A stretch of DNA of 51,097 bases from Xanthobacteraceae bacterium (GTDB lineage Bacteria; Pseudomonadota; Alphaproteobacteria; Rhizobiales; Xanthobacteraceae): contig JARLJA010000189.1 in assembly GCA_031291445.1 (NCBI GenBank), forward strand, positions 1-51,097, given 5' to 3'. The notes beneath the pieces are model-generated. The model had not been told where the DNA came from and ran no database searches. It saw only the letters and a list, made by a program, of their open reading frames with translations. Shown in pieces: positions 44,748 to 51,097 of the stretch. Positions within the stretch are counted from its first letter, which is position 1. Each line of letters begins with the position of its first letter. Position numbers and translations under genes: made by a program.

Positions 44748-45458
44748 TCAGGCGCTGGGCGCCGAGAGCCACGCCGAAAGCGCGGCCGCCACCGCCTGCG
44801 GCTGCTCGGGCTGCGACAGGTGTCCGCAGTCGGGCACCACCACCAGATTGGCGCCGGCGATGGCGCCCGCGATCTCCTCCGACAGCGCCGGCGGCAGCAG
44901 GACGTCGTGGTCCGACGTCAGCACCAGCGTCGGGCAGTCGATGGCGCCGAGGATCGGCCGCGAATCCGGCCGCGCCATGATCGCAGTCTGGTTGTTGATG
45001 AAGCCCTCCACCCCGACGTCGTCGCCCATGGCGTGCACCAGCTGGCGCAGGCCGGCGTCGGAGGTCCGCGCCGGATGGACGAAGGTTGGAAAGATGGCAT
45101 CGAGCACCTCGCGCAGGCGCCCGTCCCGCGCCATCGCGACCAGGGCACGGCGGCGCCCGGTCGCCTCGGGCGTGTCGGGCCGCGCCGAGGTGTTGAGCAG
45201 CGCCAGCCGCCCGACCCGCTCGGGCGCCTGCCGCATGATCTCGAAGGCGATGTAGCCGCCCATCGAGTGGCCGGCGAGCGCGAAGCGCGGCGGCGCCTCG
45301 GCGAGGATGCGGCGCGCGATCGCGGCCATGCTGTCGTCGCGCACATGGTTGGCCACCATCACCGGCCCGTGCCGCCACAACGGCGGGATCACGCCCTCCC
45401 AGATCCGGAACGACGAGGCGAGCCCGGGCACGAGAAGAAGCGGAAGGGTATGCGACAT
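44748..45458 (-). CDS. Alpha/beta hydrolase
   Basis: This is a 236-residue hydrolase. The fold starts LPLLLVPGLASSFRIW, the nucleophile elbow is GHSMGGY (near residue 63), an acid is in TSDHDVLLPP and the histidine is in DCGHLSQPEQP near the C-terminus. There is no cap-specific motif, so substrate is unknown. It has the same direction as the sigma/anti-sigma pair but a 173-nt gap separates them. Confidence 0.86.
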   Translation of the reverse strand: MSHTLPLLLVPGLASSFRIWEGVIPPLWRHGPVMVANHVRDDSMAAIARRILAEAPPRFALAGHSMGGYIAFEIMRQAPERVGRLALLNTSARPDTPEATGRRRALVAMARDGRLREVLDAIFPTFVHPARTSDAGLRQLVHAMGDDVGVEGFINNQTAIMARPDSRPILGAIDCPTLVLTSDHDVLLPPALSEEIAGAIAGANLVVVPDCGHLSQPEQPQAVAAALSAWLSAPSA

Positions 45459-45534
45459 GTGAACTCCTCAGAGCCTGACGGCATTCTCAGCGTCATCGCC
45501 CGCTTGTGGCGCTGAAGCCCTCCGGCAACGAACC

Positions 45535-45679
45535 GTTCCCTCCCCCCTTGTGGGGGAGGGTTAGGGAGGGGGGTGTTGGAGAAACCGCAGCGCGACAGAT
45601 CGCTCGTTGCGCCCTCACATCAATTCAGAGCTTGGGGTTTACCCCCCTCCCCGGCCCTCCCCCACAAGGGGGGAGGGAG
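45535..45679. repeat. Palindromic repeat, copy 1
   Basis: GTTCCCTCCCCCCTTGTGGG opens a 145-nt element whose two ends are themselves complementary (CCCTCCCCC...GGGGGGAGGGAG). A second copy in inverted orientation lies at 47536-47683, and the two are roughly 88 percent identical by eye. Confidence 0.88.
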
Positions 45680-45713
45680 ATCCCAAAACCACGGTCCTCT
45701 CGGGCGGAGAGTA

Positions 45714-45727
45714 GAGATGTGTGAATG
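45714..45727. repeat. 14-bp direct repeat, copy 1
   Basis: GAGATGTGTGAATG occurs here and again at 47734-47747 in the same orientation. Both copies lie just outside the palindromic repeats, one on each side of the acyl-CoA ligase gene. Confidence 0.6.
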
Positions 45728-45736
45728 CAAAGCCGC

Positions 45737-47326
45737 TCACGCCACCCCTCGCCGGCGGCCCTCCCAGTACGGCGCGCGCAGGGCCTTGCGGTCGATCTTG
45801 CCGAGCCCGGTCACCGGGATCGCCGCGACCACATCGATGGTCTTCGGCGACCACGGCGCGCCGCGCCTGGCCTTGACGTGGGCCTGCAGCTCGGCGGCGT
45901 CGGCGACGGCGCCCTGCTTCAGCACCACGAAGGCGGTCACCGCCTCGCCCCACTTGTCGTCGGGAATGCCGATCACCGCGGCCGAGGCGACCGAGGGATG
46001 CGACATCAGCGCGTCCTCGACCTCGCGCGGATAGATGTTGAAGCCGCCCGAGATGATCATGTCCTTGGTGCGGTCGACGATGTAGTAGAAGCCCTCGGCG
46101 TCCTTCACCGCGACGTCGCCGGTGTGCAGCCAGCCGCCGCGAAACGCCTCCGCCGTGGCGTCCGGCCGCTTCCAGTAGCCGTCCATCACCAGCGTGCCGC
46201 GCACGCAGATCTCGCCGGGCTCGCCGACGGCCACCTCGCGCATCTCGGAATCGAACAGCTTGACGTCGAGCATCGGGTTGGCCCGGCCGCAGGACCCCAG
46301 CCGCTCCGGGCGGGCGACGTCGTGGTCGATCTTGCGCATCGAGGTGATGACCTGCGGCACCTCGGTCTGGCCGTAGAGCTGGACGAAGACCTGGCCGAAG
46401 ATCGCCATCGCCTCGCGCAGCCGGTCGGGCGACATCGGCGCCGCGCCGTAGACGATCATCTCCAGCGACGACAGGTCGACGCGGCGGCGCAGCTCGACAT
46501 TGTCGATCAGCGCGTAGATCAGGGTCGGCACCAGGAAGGTCGCGGTGATCTTCTCGTCCTGGACGACACGGCCATAGACCTCCGGCTCGAAGCCCTGCAC
46601 CAGGCGGGTGTAGCCGCCGCGCAGCATCACCGGAAAAATGGTGACGCCGGCGGCGTGGCTGATCGGGGTCGCGGCGAGGTAGCGGATCTCCGCCGGCCAG
46701 TCCCAGTCCGCATACAGCGCCAGCGTCATCGCCACCAGCGAGCGGTGCGGCAGCATCACGCCCTTCGAGCGCCCGGTGGTGCCGCCGGTATAGGCGAGAA
46801 AGGCGAGGTCGCCGACCTCGCCGTCGTCGACCAGCGGCGCCGGCGCCGCGGCTGCGGCCTCCGCCAGGATGTCGGGAATGCCGTCGGCGACGCCGAACGC
46901 GCGCATGTGCTTGAGCCCCGGCACCCGGCGCTGGATCGCCCGGCCGCGCGCCTCGAACTTGCCGGCCTCGACCAGCAGCAGATCGATCTCCGCGTCCTCG
47001 ACGATGAAGGCCTGGTCGTCCTCCGCCGCCAGCGGATGCAGCGAGGTGTAGCGCGCGCCCATCACCATGGCGGCGCAGATCGCGGCCCAGGTCTCGACAC
47101 GGTTGCCCGACAGCACCGAGATCGCGCTGCCCTTCTTCAGCCCCAGCGCGCGGAACACGGTGATGAACCGCGCCACCGCGTCGCCGAGCTCGCGGTAGGT
47201 CCAGTGCGTGACCCCGTCGGCGATCGCCGGGCGGTCGGCGAAACGAATGAGGGCCGAAGTGATCAGGCCTCCCGCCGTTCCGCCGGAATGCAGGCGCGGA
47301 TCCCGGTTCATCAACTCCCCGTCCAT
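45737..47326 (-). CDS. AMP-dependent acyl-CoA synthetase (fatty acid-CoA ligase)
   Basis: This is a 529-residue adenylate-forming ligase. Motifs are FLAYTGGTTGRSKGVMLPH (P-loop-like), VQLYGQTEVPQ, the hinge region GWLHTGDVAVKDAEGFYYIVDR and the catalytic Lys in GLGKIDRKAL near the C-terminus. It would activate a fatty or aromatic acid to its CoA thioester. GGGAG precedes the ATG at 47326. It is flanked by inverted repeat copies on both sides, so the gene is a potential invertible or mobile segment. Confidence 0.92.
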   Translation of the reverse strand: MDGELMNRDPRLHSGGTAGGLITSALIRFADRPAIADGVTHWTYRELGDAVARFITVFRALGLKKGSAISVLSGNRVETWAAICAAMVMGARYTSLHPLAAEDDQAFIVEDAEIDLLLVEAGKFEARGRAIQRRVPGLKHMRAFGVADGIPDILAEAAAAAPAPLVDDGEVGDLAFLAYTGGTTGRSKGVMLPHRSLVAMTLALYADWDWPAEIRYLAATPISHAAGVTIFPVMLRGGYTRLVQGFEPEVYGRVVQDEKITATFLVPTLIYALIDNVELRRRVDLSSLEMIVYGAAPMSPDRLREAMAIFGQVFVQLYGQTEVPQVITSMRKIDHDVARPERLGSCGRANPMLDVKLFDSEMREVAVGEPGEICVRGTLVMDGYWKRPDATAEAFRGGWLHTGDVAVKDAEGFYYIVDRTKDMIISGGFNIYPREVEDALMSHPSVASAAVIGIPDDKWGEAVTAFVVLKQGAVADAAELQAHVKARRGAPWSPKTIDVVAAIPVTGLGKIDRKALRAPYWEGRRRGVA

Positions 47327-47535
47327 GGCGTGACGTCTCCCTAGTAATATGTGGCCGCTGCGGCGGCTCGGTCTTGTGGTGCGGGTTCCACCGGTGTCGG
47401 ACCGTCCAGGCCGACCCGGCGGCGCACACTAATCAGGCCCAAGCCGCGGCGTCAGCAGGTATTTTTTGCCAGATTGCTGCCAGGCCCACCGGATCACGCA
47501 ATCTCGATCAGCCCGAGAGGAGCGAGGTGTTGCGC

Positions 47536-47683
47536 GCTCCCTCCCCCCTTGTGGGGGAGGGCCGGGGAGGGGGGTAAACCGCACATTCCGAAATCGATGT
47601 GAGGGCGCAACGAGCGAGCTGCCGCGCTGCGGCTTCTCCCATCACCCCCCTCCCTAACCCTCCCCCACAAGGGGGGAGGGAAC
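47536..47683. repeat. Palindromic repeat, copy 2 (inverted)
   Basis: This is the inverted copy of the element at 45535-45679. Shared segments after reversing include CCGCAGCGCG, CTCGTTGCGCCCTCACATC (in both) and GGTTTACCCCCCTCCCC. The two copies flank the acyl-CoA ligase gene. Confidence 0.88.
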
Positions 47684-47733
47684 ATTCACTGCCCGAAGAC
47701 GACGCTCTCGGCCAACATGATCGGGACCGCTAC

Positions 47734-47747
47734 GAGATGTGTGAATG
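47734..47747. repeat. 14-bp direct repeat, copy 2
   Basis: This is the second GAGATGTGTGAATG, next to the second palindromic repeat; see the first copy at 45714-45727. Confidence 0.6.
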
Positions 47748-47832
47748 TCGTCGGGGGCCCGGACGGCCTCCCCTGTGGGTCCCGCCCCGCGGCCTTTGAC
47801 GCGGCCGAGCGCACGGTTTATGTGGTGCGCTC

Positions 47833-49026
47833 ATGACCCAATCTGGAAACGCTGCCGCCTGGCCGGACCTCAAACCGACCGCGCTCCTTGTGCTGGCCGA
47901 CGGCACCGTGCTGGAAGGTTTCGGCCTCGGCGCGGAAGGCACCGCCGTCGGCGAAGTCTGCTTCAATACCGCCATGACGGGATACGAGGAGATCCTGACC
48001 GATCCATCCTATGCCGGCCAGATCATCACCTTCACCTTTCCCCATATCGGCAATGTCGGCACCAACGACGAGGACATCGAGGCCCTGAACATGGCCGCGA
48101 CGCCCGGCGCCCGCGGCGTCGTGCTGCGCGCGGCCATCACCGACCCGTCGAACTACCGGGCGGCGCGGCATCTCGACCAGTGGCTGAAGGCGCGCGGCAT
48201 CGTCGGCCTCGGCGGCATCGACACCCGCGCGCTGACCGCGCTGATCCGCAGCCAGGGCATGCCGAACGCGGTGATCGCCCACGCCGCCGACGGCAAGTTC
48301 GACCTCGCCGCGCTCAAGAAGGACGCGCGCGAGTGGCCGGGGCTGGTCGGCATGGACCTGGTGCCGATGGTGACCAGCGGCCAGCGCTTCACCTGGGACG
48401 AGACCGCGTGGCGCTGGCAGGACGGCTACGGCCGCCAGGACGCCCCCGAATTCAACGTGGTGGCCATCGACTACGGCATCAAGCGCAACATCCTGCGGCT
48501 GCTCGCCGGCGAGGGCTGCAAGGTGACGGTGGTGCCGGCGACCACCTCGGCCGACGAGATCCTGGCGCTGCAGCCCGACGGCGTGTTCCTGTCGAACGGC
48601 CCGGGCGACCCGGCCGCGACCGGCGAATACGCGGTGCCGGTGATCAGGAAGATCATCGAGACCGGACTGCCGACCTTCGGCATCTGCCTCGGCCACCAGA
48701 TGCTCGGGCTCGCAGTCGGCGGCACCACGGTGAAGATGCACCAGGGCCACCACGGCGCCAACCACCCGGTGCAGGACCTCACCACCGGCAAGGTCGAGAT
48801 CACCTCGATGAATCACGGCTTCGCCGTCGACAAGGCGTCGCTGCCCGACCACGTGACGCAGACCCACGTCTCGCTGTTCGACCAGTCCAACTGCGGCATC
48901 GCGCTCAAGAACAGGCCGGTATTCTCGGTGCAGTACCACCCCGAAGCCTCGCCTGGTCCGCGCGATTCCCACTACCTGTTCAAGCGCTTCGCCGACCTGA
49001 TGCGCGAGCGGAAAAAGAGAGCCTGA
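47833..49026 (+). CDS. carA: Carbamoyl-phosphate synthase small subunit (glutaminase)
   Basis: This 397-residue protein supplies ammonia from glutamine to CarB for carbamoyl phosphate (arginine and pyrimidine synthesis). The N-terminal CarA domain shows CFNTAMTGYEEILTDPSYAGQI; the glutaminase domain has the nucleophile Cys in TFGICLGHQMLG, and the His/Glu pair in VQYHPEASPGP. Length is normal for the family. A small methyltransferase gene follows before carB. Confidence 0.97.
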   Translation: MTQSGNAAAWPDLKPTALLVLADGTVLEGFGLGAEGTAVGEVCFNTAMTGYEEILTDPSYAGQIITFTFPHIGNVGTNDEDIEALNMAATPGARGVVLRAAITDPSNYRAARHLDQWLKARGIVGLGGIDTRALTALIRSQGMPNAVIAHAADGKFDLAALKKDAREWPGLVGMDLVPMVTSGQRFTWDETAWRWQDGYGRQDAPEFNVVAIDYGIKRNILRLLAGEGCKVTVVPATTSADEILALQPDGVFLSNGPGDPAATGEYAVPVIRKIIETGLPTFGICLGHQMLGLAVGGTTVKMHQGHHGANHPVQDLTTGKVEITSMNHGFAVDKASLPDHVTQTHVSLFDQSNCGIALKNRPVFSVQYHPEASPGPRDSHYLFKRFADLMRERKKRA

Positions 49027-49168
49027 GCGCGTGTCATGGCGTACAGCCGCCGGCCGGCAGCCGCAGCGATCGCGGGTGGGACGGACCCTGTCGATCGCCG
49101 CGATGCGGCGCTCCGGCGTGGCCGCGATGCGCGCGCTGCTGCCGTCGCCGCGCGCCCGGAGCGGCGCC

Positions 49169-49864
49169 ATGGATGACTGGATCGACTATTACGACTCGAC
49201 CCATACCATCTACGTCAGCAAGCTGCACCGCGACCTGCATTTCCGTGTCATCGCCGACGACATCATCGGCTACATCTCCTCGCCCGACGCGGTCGTGCTC
49301 GACTATTCCTGCGGCGAGGCGCTGTCGGCGGCGCGGGTCGCCGAGCGCTGCGGCCGGCTGATCCTCGCCGAGCCCGCGCCCGGCGTGCGCGGCCGCCTGA
49401 TCGCCCGCTTCGCCGGCATCCTCAACATCAAGGTGCGCTCGCTCGACGACCTGCGCCACCTCGACGACGCTTCCGTCGATCTCGCCGTCATGATCTCGGT
49501 GGCGCAGTACATGTCGCCCGCGGAGCTCGACGCCGCGCTCGCCACCTTCCGCAGGGTGCTGAAGCCGTCGGGGCGACTCGTTCTCGGCGACATCCTGCAG
49601 CCCGACGTCGGTGCCGGCACCGACGTCATGGCGCTGTTGCGGATGGGGGCGAAGCACGGTTTTCTCAAGGATGCGCTGGTCGGCCTGGTGCGGACCTCGC
49701 TGTCGGACTACTGGCAGCTGCGCACCAAGATCGGCCTGCAGCGTTACAGCGAGGAGGAAGTCCTGGCGAAGCTCCGCAAGACCGGCTTCGCCGCCTCCCG
49801 CGCCCCGGTCAATGTCGGCCACAACCCGGCCCGCATGACCTTCGTCGCCCGGCACGCGTTTTGA
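49169..49864 (+). CDS. SAM-dependent methyltransferase between carA and carB
   Basis: This is a 231-residue class I methyltransferase-like protein. VVLDYSCGEALSAARVAERCG contains a motif I variant (DYSCGEA), LILAEPAP supplies the acidic residue, and LKPSGRLVLGDIL is the later strand of the fold. The function is unknown. The ATG at 49169 has GGAG upstream and begins the clearly folded part (MDDWIDYYDSTH). The frame extends to 49031, 5 nt after carA, but that stretch is Arg/Ala-rich and non-conserved in appearance. Confidence 0.75.
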   Translation: MDDWIDYYDSTHTIYVSKLHRDLHFRVIADDIIGYISSPDAVVLDYSCGEALSAARVAERCGRLILAEPAPGVRGRLIARFAGILNIKVRSLDDLRHLDDASVDLAVMISVAQYMSPAELDAALATFRRVLKPSGRLVLGDILQPDVGAGTDVMALLRMGAKHGFLKDALVGLVRTSLSDYWQLRTKIGLQRYSEEEVLAKLRKTGFAASRAPVNVGHNPARMTFVARHAF

Positions 49865-49954
49865 GCCGGACCGCCCCCAGCCCCACCCAATTCCGCCTGT
49901 TTTCCTCTGTTTTTCCTGCGGAATTTCCCCCAGCGGGGGACATATTCCCTTCCC

Positions 49955-50046
49955 CGGAACGGGAATCTGGTCTAAAGACACCCCGCGCGAGGCACTGTCT
50001 CGGCGCCCAGCACAGGACGCGCGACAGGCGCGCCCTTTTTTTGTGC
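49955..50046 (+). terminator. Possible terminator or attenuator between the methyltransferase gene and carB
   Basis: At about 50015-50046 a short GC stem (CGCGC facing GCGCG around GACAG) is followed by a run of eight T. A further dyad TTCCC...GGGAA lies at about 49955-49975. Together they could stop transcription before carB, or attenuate it. The stem is short (5 bp), so this is tentative. Confidence 0.4.
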
Positions 50047-50091
50047 CCGAAATCCTGACCGCTTCCTGACCGCCCCCACGATCGAGACGCA

Positions 50092-51097
50092 ATGCCAAAA
50101 CGAACCGACATAGCCACGATCCTGATCATCGGCGCCGGCCCCATCGTCATCGGCCAGGCCTGCGAATTCGACTATTCGGGCACCCAGGCGGTCAAGACCC
50201 TCAAGGAAGAGGGCTACCGGATCGTGCTGGTGAACTCCAATCCGGCCACCATCATGACGGACCCGGAGCTCGCCGACGCCACCTATATCGAGCCGATCAC
50301 GCCCGAGATCGTCGCCAAGATCATCGAGAAGGAGCGCCACGTCCTCCCCGGCGGCTTCGCGCTGCTGCCGACCATGGGCGGCCAGACGGCGCTGAACTGC
50401 GCGCTGTCGCTGCGCCGCCAGGGCACGCTGGAAAAGTTCGACGTCGAGATGATCGGCGCCACGGCGGACGCCATCGACAAGGCCGAGGATCGCGGCCGCT
50501 TCCGCGAGGCCATGACCCGGATCGGGCTGGAGACCCCGCGCTCGCGGCAGACCAAGACGCTGCCGGACGCGCTGCGCGCGCTCGACGAGATCGGCCTGCC
50601 GGCGATCATCCGTCCGTCGTTCACCATGGGCGGCACCGGCGGCGGCATCGCCTACACCAAGGCCGAGTTCATCGAGATCGTCGAGCGCGGCATCGACGCC
50701 TCCCCCACCGACGAAGTCCTGATCGAGGAAAGCGTGCTGGGGTGGAAAGAGTTCGAGATGGAGGTGGTGCGCGACAAGAAGGATAACTGCATCATCATCT
50801 GCTCGATCGAGAACCTCGATCCGATGGGCGTGCACACCGGCGATTCGATCACGGTGGCGCCGGCGCTGACGCTGACCGACAAGGAATACCAGATCATGCG
50901 CGACGCCTCGCTGGCGGTGCTGCGCGAGATAGGCGTCGAGACCGGCGGCTCCAACGTGCAGTTCGGCGTCAACCCGGCCGACGGGCGCATGGTCGTGATC
51001 GAGATGAATCCGCGGGTGTCGCGCTCTTCCGCGCTGGCCTCTAAAGCCACCGGCTTTCCGATTGCAATGGTCGCGGCGAAACTTGCCGTCGGCTATA
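50092..51097 (+). CDS. carB: Carbamoyl-phosphate synthase large subunit (partial, C-terminus off the right edge)
   Basis: The first ~335 residues of CarB are visible. The start is [30 protein letters not shown] (split: [23 protein letters not shown]), with the ATP-grasp motifs [13 protein letters not shown] and [18 protein letters not shown], and [17 protein letters not shown] near the edge. This is the carboxyphosphate half; the second ATP site and regulatory domain lie beyond the window. It shares its operon context with carA but has its own 227-nt leader. Confidence 0.97.
   Translation, partial: MPKRTDIATILIIGAGPIVIGQACEFDYSGTQAVKTLKEEGYRIVLVNSNPATIMTDPELADATYIEPITPEIVAKIIEKERHVLPGGFALLPTMGGQTALNCALSLRRQGTLEKFDVEMIGATADAIDKAEDRGRFREAMTRIGLETPRSRQTKTLPDALRALDEIGLPAIIRPSFTMGGTGGGIAYTKAEFIEIVERGIDASPTDEVLIEESVLGWKEFEMEVVRDKKDNCIIICSIENLDPMGVHTGDSITVAPALTLTDKEYQIMRDASLAVLREIGVETGGSNVQFGVNPADGRMVVIEMNPRVSRSSALASKATGFPIAMVAAKLAVGY

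Larger units (their letters stand above)
47327..47832. other. Intergenic region with the second repeat copy, before carA
   Basis: This 506-nt gap between divergent genes contains the second palindromic repeat (47536-47683) and the direct repeat (47734-47747) and no gene. The last 80 nt before carA must hold its promoter; I did not find a convincing -35/-10 pair. Confidence 0.6.

Overview
The window is chromosomal DNA from a high-GC alphaproteobacterium, most likely Bradyrhizobium, Rhodopseudomonas or a close relative (Rhizobiales). I base this on the flhA sequence, the carA - methyltransferase - carB order, a trio of tiny genes of a type I associate with Bradyrhizobium, and several families of palindromic intergenic repeats. 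No database search was possible, so all family names come from motif recognition.

Layout. (1) 1-5057: a chemotaxis operon read leftwards, STAS protein - cheY - cheA - cheW - methyl-accepting receptor, with 4-nt ATGA overlaps at its head; the receptor runs off the left edge. (2) 5278-17625: a lipid and hydrocarbon region. It holds an acyl-CoA dehydrogenase, two SDR dehydrogenases, an AlkB alkane monooxygenase with a divergent AraC regulator, an unknown Cys-rich CGSGG protein split by an in-frame amber codon, a Cti fatty acid cis/trans isomerase, a CalB-type aldehyde dehydrogenase and an esterase. Together they suggest terminal oxidation of alkanes or terpenoids plus membrane adaptation to hydrophobic compounds. 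(3) 17779-21931: an FMN-binding split-barrel protein, tcuB and tcuA (tricarballylate-type oxidation) and a 3-hydroxyisobutyrate dehydrogenase family enzyme. (4) 22294-23094: three very small genes, the last with an excellent sigma-54 promoter match, then an SDR of the 3-hydroxyacyl-CoA dehydrogenase type 2 kind.

(5) 24050-32513: a glycan-modification cluster with a glycosyltransferase, an FkbM methyltransferase-coiled coil-glycosyltransferase fusion, two stand-alone methyltransferases and a DUF4214-GT2-GT4-like fusion. It probably builds or methylates a surface glycan. (6) 32629-38204: an AraC regulator, a tandem double beta-barrel outer-membrane protein, a SnoaL-like protein, a flavin-reductase-like protein and Ada. 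(7) 38433-39865: a CAU tRNA (probably Ile2) and an MFS transporter. (8) 40188-42997: flhA, then a small membrane protein followed by a multi-hairpin 3' region ending in a clear terminator. (9) 43158-47326: an ECF sigma factor with its anti-sigma factor, an alpha/beta hydrolase and an AMP-dependent acyl-CoA ligase bracketed by two inverted copies of a ~147-bp repeat. (10) 47833-51097: carA, a small methyltransferase, and the first third of carB, which runs off the right edge.

No transposase, integrase, CRISPR array or phage gene was seen. The most unusual signals are the two back-to-back palindromes before the alkB regulator, one of which holds that gene's ribosome binding site and start codon in its loop; the amber-split CGSGG gene; the structured RNA downstream of the small membrane protein gene; and the sigma-54 promoter serving a 66-residue protein.
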